Shown here: piece by piece, positions 1-6,519 of the stretch
Numbering within the stretch: the first letter of the stretch is position 1
Layout: each line of letters opens with the position of its first letter
Source: Aquamicrobium sp.
GTDB lineage: Bacteria; Pseudomonadota; Alphaproteobacteria; Rhizobiales; Rhizobiaceae
Direction of reading: 5' to 3'
Length of the DNA stretch: 6,828 nt
Assembly (NCBI GenBank): GCA_014860725.1
Contig: JACZJD010000660.1
Span: 1-6,828 of the forward strand
The notes under the pieces: generated by a model
The model's input: only the letters and a program-made list of their open reading frames with translations
The model's database searches: none
What the model was told of the DNA's origin: nothing
Program-made: the position numbers and the translations under genes

Positions 1-882
1 AGATCGGCCTTCAGGCCCGCAATCGCCACCGCGGCGGGCAGGCTCGCGTCGCCCGCCATGTCGGCGCCGAGCCTGAGCAGGAACAGCACCGCGGTGACCG
101 TCAGCCCGATCTGCAAGGCGGTGAGCGCCACGGCGCGGGCAGGATCGAAGTCGAAGCGCAGCGCCTGATAGATCGCCACCTCCAGCGTGGTCGCGCGCGG
201 GCCGCCGCCGAGCGTCAGGACGATGGTGAAGGAGGTGATGCACAGCATGAAGACGAGACCCGCCACGCCGGGAAGGGCGGCGCGCAGCGCCGGCCACTCG
301 ATCAGACGGAACGAGGCGCGCGCGCCCATGCCGAGCTGGGCGGCAAGCCGCCACTGGTCGGCCGGCACCGTCTCCAGCGCCTGCAGCAGGAGCCGCGTGG
401 CGAGCGGCAGGTTGAAGAAGACATGGGCGACGAGGATGCCGGAAAGCCCGTAGATGCCCTGCCAGCGCGCGCCGGTCAGCGCCGTCAGCGCGTCGGCGAA
501 CAGCCCGGCGCTGCTCGGCCGCGACGATCGCCGGCAGCGCCAGCGGCAGCGCGAAGAGCCTGAGGATCAGGCCGCGGCCGGGAAAGGCCGGATGCCGCGC
601 CAGCGCCCGCGCCACGAAGATGGCGGGCGCGACCGACAGCAGGGTCGAGAGCGCGGCCTGCCACAGCGTGAAGGCCGCGACGCGCCCCAGATACGGATCG
701 AAGGCGGACGCCGCGCCCGACCAGTCGCGCGCCGCCTCGGCGGCAAGCCCCGCGAAGGCGCCGCCGATCAGCAGCCCGATCAGGCCGAGGCCGACGACGC
801 CGGCGAGGATGCGGCGGTCGAAGGACGGAAAGGGTGTCGTCCGCGGCGTGCCCGGCATTTTTATCCGTGCGCCGTTCGTCAT
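1..882 (-). pseudogene. thiP: Thiamine/TPP ABC transporter permease ThiP, N-terminal part, frame broken, cut by left edge
   Basis: ThiP is the inner-membrane permease of the ThiBPQ importer for thiamine and its phosphates. Read on the minus strand from ATG at 882, the product starts MTNGARIKMPGT. It has a hydrophobic segment at residues 26-48 and then the ThiP-like stretch FTLWQAALSTLLSVAPAIFVARAL. The frame is correct to about residue 122 (codon at 519-517). Similarity resumes in another frame from 509 down to 1, with GLFADALTALTG, GILVAHVFFNLPLATRLLLQ, an EAA-type loop (LAAQLGM through RAALPG) and the family hallmark FTIVLTLGGGPRATTLEVAIYQ. About 290 of the usual 530-540 residues are visible. 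Compared from memory with E. coli ThiP, the segment matching VFGILSVYGR is missing, consistent with loss of about 20 nt. The start at 882 has an AAAGG element about 11 nt upstream; the in-frame ATG at 858 has none. No thiB is seen upstream. Family identity is firm. Whether the lesion is biological or a sequence error is open. Confidence 0.
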
Positions 883-947
883 CGTCTGCCCGGCCTTTCT
901 CGCGGCACGCGGCAGGGCGATGATAGATGGCAAGTCCTCCGCACCGG

Positions 948-1129
948 CGTCATCCCGGCCAAGGGCGCGAAGCGACCGCGGAGCCGGGACCCATTGGTCC
1001 GGCCATCGTCGAGCGCGGCCCGGTCCTCGCCTCGGCGCACTTCAGGACCGCATCGCAAACCCTGAACCCGGCCGTGCTGCTCAATGGGTCCCGGCTCTCC
1101 CTCGCTTCGCTCGGTCGGCCGGGATGACG
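948..1129. repeat. Interspersed palindromic repeat, about 182 bp, RIME-like
   Basis: The two ends are exact inverted repeats: CGTCATCCCGGCC (948-960) matches GGCCGGGATGACG (1117-1129). A second nested pair is also exact: GAGCCGGGACCCATTG (981-996) and CAATGGGTCCCGGCTC (1082-1097). Each arm of about 49 bp can also fold on itself through its CCCGGC and GCCGGG blocks, so the element can form one large cruciform or two local hairpins. The core at 997-1081 is not palindromic. The architecture resembles the intergenic mosaic elements (RIME class) of Rhizobiales; that assignment is from memory, while the inverted repeats are read directly. It is likely non-autonomous, since no transposase is present. 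Confidence 0.75.
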
Positions 1130-1284
1130 CAGGTGGAGGTGTCCCGCGACAGGCGATTGCCCGCCGTGGGCGGAGAGGAAGAACTTGCCGTGATGCCAAT
1201 GCGCTCCGCTTGGAAGAGAGGGCGAAGGGGCAGCGCTCCATCATCAGCCACGGGCAGGATCGCGTCGGGCGAAGGCGATTGCCT

Positions 1285-1326
1285 CCCCCTGTCGCCGCGC
1301 TTCGCTGCGCCGCGCCGGACAGGGTG
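1285..1326. repeat. Small GC-rich palindrome
   Basis: CCCTGTC at 1287-1293 is the exact reverse complement of GACAGGG at 1318-1324. The 24 nt between them are GC-rich and partly self-complementary (CCGCGC ... GCGCCGCG). It could be a second short intergenic repeat or the far end of a composite element with the 948-1129 repeat. It has no following T-tract in either direction, so it is not a standard terminator. Confidence 0.4.
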
Positions 1327-1372
1327 CTTCCCCCGGATTCCACTCCCCCCGGCCACCCGGCGATTCAGGTTG

Positions 1373-1401
1373 TTGACTCCCAATTTTAGTTCTGCTTCAA
1401 T
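1373..1401 (+). promoter_or_regulatory. Predicted sigma70-type promoter of the regulator-transporter operon
   Basis: TTGACT (1373-1378) matches the -35 consensus at five of six bases. It is followed by an exact 17-bp spacer and TTCAAT (1396-1401), which matches the -10 consensus at four of six. A start site near 1408 would give a leader of about 20 nt containing the strong Shine-Dalgarno AGAGGAGGAG at 1416-1425. The AT-rich character of 1380-1416 stands out from the surrounding GC-rich DNA. Confidence 0.6.
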
Positions 1402-1416
1402 TTTAGTATAGCTAAA
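1385..1416. promoter_or_regulatory. Predicted tandem operators (two TTTAG-N5-CTAAA-like sites)
   Basis: Site 2, TTTAGTATAGCTAAA (1402-1416), has perfect 5-bp inverted arms TTTAG and CTAAA around 5 nt. Site 1, TTTAGTTCTGCTTCA (1385-1399), matches it at 10 of 15 positions, including the full left arm. The left parts form an exact 10-bp direct repeat, CAATTTTAGT, at 1381-1390 and 1398-1407, so the sites are 17 bp apart. Site 1 covers the promoter spacer and part of the -10; site 2 covers the presumed start point. This placement suits repression by the adjacent XRE-cupin regulator. The motif is visible; the protein that binds it is inferred. Confidence 0.55.
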
Positions 1417-1427
1417 GAGGAGGAGCG

Positions 1428-2024
1428 ATGACCTCGCAGCCCGATCCCCGCGACGACGAGGCCAATCCGCTGGGCGTTCGCCTGCGCGAGCGCCGCCGCC
1501 AGCTCGGCCTGACCCTCAAGGAGGTCGCGGTCGGCGCGGGCCTCTCGGTCGGCTTCATCTCGCAGATCGAGCGCGGCATCACCGCGCCGTCGCTGTCCTC
1601 GCTGGTGTCCGTGGCGCGGGTGCTGAACATGGATGTCGGCGCGTTCCTGTCGCAGCCGCGGACGGAAGGCGGCATCACCCGCCACGACGAGCGTCCGGTC
1701 TATGCCGTCAGCCCCAACTCGCTGACCTACGAGCGCATCTCCGCCAGCTTCCCCGGCAACGTGCTGCGCAGCGTCATCATCCACGAGCCGCCGGGCCACC
1801 GCTCCGAGCCGATCGCCCACGAAGGCGAGGAGATGTTCTACGTGCTCGACGGCGCGGTGACGGTCGAGGTCGCCGGCGAGCGCAACGTGCTCGAGGCCGG
1901 GGATTCGCTGCACTTCCCGTCGACCCGGATCCATTCGAGCTGGAACCATACAGACAGGCCGTCCACCATCCTGTGGATCGGCACGATGGACGTGTTCGGA
2001 GACGCGCCGCCGGACGGCTCCTGA
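1428..2024 (+). CDS. XRE-family transcriptional regulator with C-terminal cupin domain
   Basis: A cytoplasmic one-component regulator of 198 aa, the usual length for this class. Residues 15-74 form an XRE/Cro-type helix-turn-helix, with the recognition region LTLKEVAVGAGLSVGFISQI followed by ERGITAPSLSSLVSVARVL. Residues 113-186 form a small cupin beta-barrel with motif 1 HEGEEMFYVLDG (131-142) and motif 2 GDSLHFPSTRIH (158-169). His131 and His169 are candidate metal or ligand contacts. In this family the cupin senses a small molecule, often an amino compound or polyamine. The start at 1428 follows a near-perfect Shine-Dalgarno (1416-1425). It is the first gene of a same-strand series with a Dpp-type transporter, which it probably regulates together with itself through the tandem sites just upstream. 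PuuR and SutR are relatives of the same architecture, but I cannot assign a specific ortholog. Confidence 0.93.
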   Translation: MTSQPDPRDDEANPLGVRLRERRRQLGLTLKEVAVGAGLSVGFISQIERGITAPSLSSLVSVARVLNMDVGAFLSQPRTEGGITRHDERPVYAVSPNSLTYERISASFPGNVLRSVIIHEPPGHRSEPIAHEGEEMFYVLDGAVTVEVAGERNVLEAGDSLHFPSTRIHSSWNHTDRPSTILWIGTMDVFGDAPPDGS

Positions 2025-2038
2025 CGGGACGGACACCA

Positions 2039-2066
2039 CCGGCGGCGTTTCGCGGACGACCGCCGG
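2039..2066 (+). other. Hairpin between regulator and SBP genes
   Basis: CCGGCGG (2039-2045) and CCGCCGG (2060-2066) are perfect 7-bp inverted repeats around a 14-nt loop. No T-run follows, so it is unlikely to be an efficient intrinsic terminator. The 92-nt gap between the regulator stop and the SBP start shows neither a convincing promoter nor a copy of the TTTAG-N5-CTAAA site. Read-through from the regulator promoter is therefore the simplest reading. Confidence 0.4.
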
Positions 2067-2116
2067 AGAAAGAAGACGATACGCCAGGCAAGAAACACAT
2101 CCAGAGGTATCGAACG

Positions 2117-3709
2117 ATGAAACGCTACGCGCTTCCGCTTTCCGCCGCGCTCATGACCGCCACGGCCCTGATCGCGCTTCCCGCCGCCGCCCAGACCGTG
2201 CTCAGCCTCGACGAGGTGCCGGTGGGCGAGCTCGATCCGGCAAAGGCGTCGGACTATGCCGACTCCCTGCTGATGTTCAACGTCTACGACACGCTCGTTC
2301 TGCCGGTGCAGGGCGGGCCCGGCTATGCGCCGCACCTCGCCGAAAGCTGGGAGGTGGACGGCAACGACTACGTCGTCACGCTGCGCGGCGACGTCCGGTT
2401 CAGGAGCGGCAATCCGCTGACCGCCGAGGACGTCGTCTTCTCCTTCGAGCGGATGAAGGCGCTCGGCGCCGGCCTCTCCTTCCTGTTCGACAACGTGACG
2501 GGCGCCCAGGCCGTGGACGAGCGCACCGTGCGCTTCAGCCTCGACAAGCCCTATTCCCCGTTCATCGCCTCGCTGGTGCGGCTGCCCGTCGTCGACAAGA
2601 AGCTGGTGACGGAGAATCTCGGCGCGGGCGACGGCGAGATGGGTGACTGGGGCCAGGCCTTCCTGTCGGCCAACAGCGCCGGCACCGGCGCCTATACGGT
2701 GGTGTCGCACAACCCGCAGGAAGAGACGGTGATGGAGAAGAACGCCGACTATTTCCTCGGCGTGCCGGAAGCGGCCCCCGACCGGGTACGCCTGCGCTAC
2801 GGCCTCGAGGCGGCGACCGTGCGCACGCTGATCGCCCAGGGCGAGCACGACATCTCCTCGCAATGGCTGCCGCCGGAGGTCATGCGCTCGATCGCCGGCA
2901 CCGGCGCGCAGTTCCTCAAGGAGAGCGGCGGCGGCGCGTTCTACATCAAGCTGAACACGACCAAGGCGCCGCTCGACGACGTCAACTGCCGCCTCGCCCT
3001 GTCGAAGGCGTTCGACTACGGCGCGGCGGTCCAGATGGTCGCCATCACCGGCGACGTCGCGCAGGGAAGCCCGGCGACGGGCGCGATCCCGGTCGGCATG
3101 TACGGCGCCAATCCGGCCGACCGGATTCTGGTGCGCGACATGGATGCGGCGAGGGAGCATCTCGCGGCGTGCCAGCACGACCCGGCCGACTTCACGCTCG
3201 AACTGTCGTGGATCGCCGAGGTGCCGATCGAGGAGCGCTTCGCGCTGCTGATGCAGTCCAACTTCGCCGAGCTCGGCTTCAAGTCCGAGATCAGGCGGGT
3301 GCCGTGGGCGCTCTACACCGACCTCGTCACCAACCCGCAGAACACGCCGCACGTGTCGCAGATCTTCGTCAACGCGGTGACGGGCGACCCCGACACGCTG
3401 CTCTACGCGATGTACCACTCCTCGTCCGCCGGTACCTGGCAGTCGCCGGAATATCTCAACGACGAGCAGGTGGACGAGCATCTCGAGCGCGGCCGCACCG
3501 AGACCACCGACGAGGGGCGCGAGGCGGCCTATCGCGCGCTGAACGACCGGCTGATGGAGCTTGCCCCGACCATCTTCGGCTACGACCGGCAGTCGATCTT
3601 CGCGGCCAGCAACCGCGTCCGGGTTCCGGCGCTCAGCGAGCCGGAGAAGGCGTTCGGGCTCGACGGGATGGGCTTCTCGTTCCGCCTGATGGAGATGACC
3701 GGGCAATAG
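2117..3709 (+). CDS. ABC transporter substrate-binding protein, family 5 (DppA/OppA type)
   Basis: The periplasmic receptor that captures the substrate and delivers it to the membrane permeases. The product is 530 aa, typical for SBP family 5. The start at 2117 has an AGAGG ribosome-binding site at 2103-2107 and gives a classic Sec signal peptide, MKRYALPLSAALMTATALIA, with likely cleavage after PAAAQ or AAA near residue 25. No lipobox Cys is present. The mature protein carries the family signature near residues 75-110 (LAESWEVDGNDYVVTLRGDV, then FRSGNPLTAEDVVFSFERM). A later conserved part is KLNTTKAPLDDVNCRLALSKAFD. Cys291 and Cys352 are the only mature cysteines I noticed and could form a disulfide. 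An in-frame extension up to 1973 overlaps the regulator gene and lacks a signal sequence at its N terminus, so it was rejected. Substrate specificity cannot be read from the sequence; peptides, opines and related amino compounds are possible. Confidence 0.93.
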   Translation: MKRYALPLSAALMTATALIALPAAAQTVLSLDEVPVGELDPAKASDYADSLLMFNVYDTLVLPVQGGPGYAPHLAESWEVDGNDYVVTLRGDVRFRSGNPLTAEDVVFSFERMKALGAGLSFLFDNVTGAQAVDERTVRFSLDKPYSPFIASLVRLPVVDKKLVTENLGAGDGEMGDWGQAFLSANSAGTGAYTVVSHNPQEETVMEKNADYFLGVPEAAPDRVRLRYGLEAATVRTLIAQGEHDISSQWLPPEVMRSIAGTGAQFLKESGGGAFYIKLNTTKAPLDDVNCRLALSKAFDYGAAVQMVAITGDVAQGSPATGAIPVGMYGANPADRILVRDMDAAREHLAACQHDPADFTLELSWIAEVPIEERFALLMQSNFAELGFKSEIRRVPWALYTDLVTNPQNTPHVSQIFVNAVTGDPDTLLYAMYHSSSAGTWQSPEYLNDEQVDEHLERGRTETTDEGREAAYRALNDRLMELAPTIFGYDRQSIFAASNRVRVPALSEPEKAFGLDGMGFSFRLMEMTGQ

Positions 3710-3722
3710 CCCGGCCGCACCG

Positions 3723-3751
3723 CCGGACCGGCGCAACCGCCGCCGGTCCGG
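3723..3751 (+). other. Strong intercistronic hairpin after the SBP gene
   Basis: CCGGACCGGCG (3723-3733) and CGCCGGTCCGG (3741-3751) form a perfect 11-bp GC-rich stem with a 7-nt loop, starting 14 nt after the SBP stop codon. No U-tract follows; the next bases are GCAAGAAG. It is better read as a 3' stabiliser or partial attenuator than a full terminator, analogous to the structure after malE in the maltose operon. Such structures raise SBP levels relative to the permeases. Confidence 0.65.
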
Positions 3752-3772
3752 GCAAGAAGTGGTGGAAAGCCC

Positions 3773-4795
3773 ATGTCTGCTGTCCTTCGCATGCTCGCGA
3801 AGCGGCTGGTCACGTCGGTCATCGTGCTGATCGGCGTCTCCATGCTGGTCTTCTTCATCGCCCGGGTCATCCCCGGCGACCCCGCCCGCATCGCGCTCGG
3901 GCCGAACGCGACCGCCGAGCAGGTGCAGAGCCTGCGCGAGCGGCTGCATCTCGACCAGCCGCTGCCGGTGCAGTACGGCCATTTCATCGCCGACCTCTCG
4001 CGCGGCGATCTCGGCGTGTCGCTCTACACCAACCGGCCGGTGATGCGCGACATCGCGCAGTTCCTGCCGGCCACGCTGGAGCTAATCCTCGTCGCCGGGC
4101 TGATGATGATCCTGATCGGCCTGCCGCTCGGCGTCGTGTCGGCACGCTACCGCAACAGCTGGATCGACAACGCCATCCGCCTCGTCTCGCTGCTCGGCGT
4201 CTCGGCGCCCGCCTTCGTGTGGGCGGTGATCCTGATGCTGCTCTTCGCCTATTTCCTGCCGCTGTTCCCGATCGCCGGGCGGATCTCCAACGCCTATTCG
4301 GTGCCCTCCGTCACCGGCTTCCTGCTGGTCGACACGCTCGCCGCCGGCAACCTGCGCGCCTTCGGCAACGCCGCCTGGCACCTCGTCCTGCCGGCCTTCG
4401 CGCTCGCCCTGTCCGGGATCGGCCAGGCCGCGCGGCTGACGCGCGCCAACATGGTCGAGACCTACGACCGGCCCTATATCGAGATGGCGCGCTCCTACGG
4501 CTTCCCCGAGCGGCGCATCGCCCGCCGCTACGCCTTCCGCCCGTCGATGATCCCGTCGATGACGATCATCGGCCTCGACTTCGCCGCCATGCTCGGCAGC
4601 GCCTTCCTGGTCGAGGCGGTCTTCGCGTGGCCGGGCCTGTCGCGCTACGGCGTCGCCGTCATCCTGCGCAAGGACCTCAACGCCATCGTCGGCACGGTGC
4701 TGTGCATCTCGGCCCTGTTCCTGATCGTCAACATCATCGTCGATCTGCTCACGGCCTGGATCAACCCGCGCATCCGCTATTCGCAGAGGGCCTGA
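3773..4795 (+). CDS. ABC transporter permease, DppB/OppB type
   Basis: The first of two inner-membrane subunits forming the transport channel for the family 5 SBP cargo. The 340-aa length is normal. The N terminus has the DppB signature of a membrane helix (residues 11-31, LVTSVIVLIGVSMLVFFIA) followed by RVIPGDPA, then the periplasmic segment LRERLHLDQPLPVQYGHFI and DLSRGDLGVSL. Further hydrophobic segments lie near 102-124, 137-167, 205-219, 262-283 and 305-328. The cytoplasmic EAA loop that docks on the ATPases is at about 235-262 (YIEMARSYGFPERRIARRYA, ending SMIP). The C-terminal motif EAVFAWPGLSRYGVAVI is also typical. The start at 3773 follows a GTGGAAAG purine stretch, 63 nt after the SBP stop and beyond the strong hairpin. 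It stops 4 nt before the next permease gene. The frame is intact. Confidence 0.95.
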   Translation: MSAVLRMLAKRLVTSVIVLIGVSMLVFFIARVIPGDPARIALGPNATAEQVQSLRERLHLDQPLPVQYGHFIADLSRGDLGVSLYTNRPVMRDIAQFLPATLELILVAGLMMILIGLPLGVVSARYRNSWIDNAIRLVSLLGVSAPAFVWAVILMLLFAYFLPLFPIAGRISNAYSVPSVTGFLLVDTLAAGNLRAFGNAAWHLVLPAFALALSGIGQAARLTRANMVETYDRPYIEMARSYGFPERRIARRYAFRPSMIPSMTIIGLDFAAMLGSAFLVEAVFAWPGLSRYGVAVILRKDLNAIVGTVLCISALFLIVNIIVDLLTAWINPRIRYSQRA

Positions 4796-4799
4796 GGCG

Positions 4800-5632
4800 A
4801 TGCGGCGCACCTTCCACATCCTCCTGCGCAACCCGCTGTCGCTGCTCGGCCTCGGCCTCGTCGCCGCGGTGGTGCTGTCGGCGGTCTTCGCCGATTTCAT
4901 CGCGCCGTTCCCCGAGCATCGCGGCGCCGTGGTCGACTTCGCCAACTTCAACCGCCCGCCGGGATGGCCCTACATCTTCGGCACCGACCTCGTCGGCCGC
5001 GACATCTTCAGCCGCATCCTCTACGCCTTCCGCATCTCGCTGGTGCTGGGCGCCGTGGTGCTGGCCATCGCCGTGCCGATCGGCGTCACCGTCGGGCTGG
5101 TCGCCGGCTATCTCGGCGGCTGGACCGAATATGCGCTGATGCGCGTCACCGACGTCTTCCTGTCGATCCCGCCGCTGGTGCTGGCCATGTCGATCATGGG
5201 CGTGCTGGAGCCGACGCTCACCAACGGCATGCTCGCGGTCACGGCGATGTGGTGGCCGTGGTACACGCGCCTCGTCTACAACATCACCCGGGCCGAAAAG
5301 GAGGAGGGCTACGTGCTCGCCGCCGAGATCATCGGCGCGTCGCGGCTGCACGTCATCTTCCGCGAGATCTGCCCAACTGCGTGCCGTCGATCCTGACCAA
5401 GATGACGCTCGACCTCGGCTTCGTCATCCTGATCGCCTCGTCGCTCTCCTTCCTCGGCCTCGGGGTGCAGCCGCCGACGCCCGACCTCGGCTCGATGGTG
5501 GCAGAGGGCGCGACCTACCTGCCGGATTCGTGGTGGATGACGGTGTTCCCCGGCCTTGCGATCCTCGTCGCCGTGTTCGGCTTCAACCTCCTCGGCGACG
5601 CGCTGCGCGAAATCCTCGGGAGCGACCAATGA
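4800..5632 (+). pseudogene. ABC transporter permease, DppC/OppC type, with 1-nt frameshift
   Basis: The second channel-forming permease. Its first 190 codons are intact: an N-terminal helix (residues 11-35), the DppC hallmark FGTDLVGRDIFSRILYAFRI (60-79), a helix near 80-106 with GGWTEYALMRVTDVFLSIPP after it, and the EAA loop GYVLAAEIIGASRLHVIFRE. After ATC at 5367-5369 the frame is wrong by one base, giving CPTACRRS and a TGA at 5394-5396. The correct sequence resumes in another frame as LPNCVPSILTKMTLDLGFVI and runs through SLSFLGLGVQPPTPDLGSMV to TGA at 5630-5632. Adding one C at 5369/5370 restores the invariant I-L-P of the EAA loop and a 277-aa protein of normal length. As written, the product is 198 aa and lacks the last membrane helices, so it would not work. 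It starts 4 nt after the DppB-type stop and overlaps the next gene by ATGA. A sequencing error is a strong alternative. Confidence 0.9.
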
Positions 5633-6519
5633 GCGTCCCCACCCTTCGCATCCGCGATCTTGCGCTCGGCTTCCGCGGCTGGGCGGGCACCACCGAGGTG
5701 CTGCACGGCATCTCGCTGCATGTGCGGCAGGGCGAGCGCGTGGCGCTGGTCGGCGAATCCGGCTCGGGCAAGTCGGTGACGGCGCGCATCGTGCTCGGGC
5801 TCCTGCAGGAGAACCGCAGCGCCCGCGTCTCCGGCCTGGTCGAGTTCGAGGGCCGCGACCTGTCGCGCCTTGCGGCCCGCGAGCGGGCCGGGCTGCGCGG
5901 CACGAGGATGTCGATGATCTTCCAGGACCCGACCTCCTCGCTCAACCCGGTCTACACGATCGAGACGCAGTTCCGCGAGGTGCTGCGCCGCGGCGAGCCG
6001 GGGATAGGCCGCGAGGAGGCTCGCCGCCGCGCGGAGCAGGCGCTGGCCGACGTCGCCATTTCCGAGCCCGGCCGGGTGCTGTCGTCCTACTCGTTCCAGC
6101 TCTCCGGCGGCATGAACCAGCGCGTCATGATCGCCATGGCGCTGGCCAACGAGCCGTCGCTGCTGCTCGCCGACGAGCCCGGCACGGCGCTGGACGTGAC
6201 GGTGCAGGCGCAGACGCTCCGGCTGATGCGCCGCCTGGTCGAGCAGCACAACACCTCGGTGCTGTTCATCTCGCACAATCTCGGCGTGGTGCGCGAGTTC
6301 GCCGACCGCGTCTACGTCATCTACAAGGGGCGGATCGTCGAGCACGGCATGGCCGACGACCTCTTCGCCGATCCCCGCCACCCCTACACGCGGGCGCTGC
6401 TGCGCGCCGTGCCGCGCATCACCGGCGGCGGCATCCCCGAGATCGAGGACGTGTCGGAGGACTATTTCGCGCCGCTCGTGGTGCACGAGGGCTGCGAGGA
6501 GCCGGAGGAGGCGAAATGA
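5629..6519 (+). CDS. ABC transporter ATP-binding protein, DppD/OppD type
   Basis: One of two ATPases that power the importer from the cytoplasmic face. All nucleotide-binding motifs are visible in its 296 aa: Walker A GESGSGKS (42-49), Q-loop Gln99 in [14 protein letters not shown] signature LSGGMNQR (158-165), Walker B LLLADEP (178-184), D-loop ALD (187-189) and switch His216 in SHNLGVV. The usual forms in this family are LSGGMRQR and THDLGVV, so these are mild variants. [14 protein letters not shown] (249-262) is the Dpp/Opp-specific region. After it the tail is short and acidic ([20 protein letters not shown]), instead of the Pro/Cys-rich tail that brings DppD proteins to about 320-330 aa. 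The start at 5629 overlaps the permease stop as ATGA, suggesting translational coupling. An in-frame upstream ATG at 5530 lies inside the permease gene and was rejected. Confidence 0.94.
   Translation: MSVPTLRIRDLALGFRGWAGTTEVLHGISLHVRQGERVALVGESGSGKSVTARIVLGLLQENRSARVSGLVEFEGRDLSRLAARERAGLRGTRMSMIFQDPTSSLNPVYTIETQFREVLRRGEPGIGREEARRRAEQALADVAISEPGRVLSSYSFQLSGGMNQRVMIAMALANEPSLLLADEPGTALDVTVQAQTLRLMRRLVEQHNTSVLFISHNLGVVREFADRVYVIYKGRIVEHGMADDLFADPRHPYTRALLRAVPRITGGGIPEIEDVSEDYFAPLVVHEGCEEPEEAK

Larger units (their letters stand above)
883..1372. other. Gene-free intergenic region with palindromic repeats
   Basis: I find no convincing coding sequence here in any frame. The open frames present give Arg/Pro/Ser-rich translations with no recognisable domain, as expected for GC-rich noncoding DNA. 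The region holds a long palindromic repeat (948-1129), a smaller palindrome (1285-1324) and an 11-bp direct repeat AGGCGATTGCC at 1151-1161 and 1273-1283. It separates two divergent units, thiP on the minus strand and the regulator-transporter operon on the plus strand. I saw no clear minus-strand promoter or thiamine-pyrophosphate riboswitch for thiP. Confidence 0.7.

Noticed and set aside
187..1411. Several plus-strand open frames over the thiP and intergenic region
   Set aside because: They are antisense to thiP or lie in repeat DNA, with low-complexity Arg/Pro/Ser content and no family resemblance.
883..1427. TPP riboswitch upstream of thiP
   Set aside because: I could not find the conserved CTGAGA and ACCTGA-type elements on the minus strand.
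3723..3760. Intrinsic terminator after the SBP gene
   Set aside because: The stem is strong, but no T-tract follows on the plus strand and the downstream genes depend on read-through.
1838..3982. 714-codon open frame on the minus strand opposite the regulator and SBP genes
   Set aside because: Its translation is His/Arg/Asp/Val-rich without domains and is antisense to two well-supported genes. It is a shadow frame typical of GC-rich DNA.
2863..5139. 758-codon open frame on the plus strand
   Set aside because: It crosses three well-supported genes in another frame and is Arg/Ala/Pro-rich with no motifs.
5360..5400. Programmed -1 frameshifting to make the DppC-type permease
   Set aside because: Re-reading C5369 would restore the frame, but there is no slippery heptamer and such recoding is not known for this family. 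A lesion or error is simpler.
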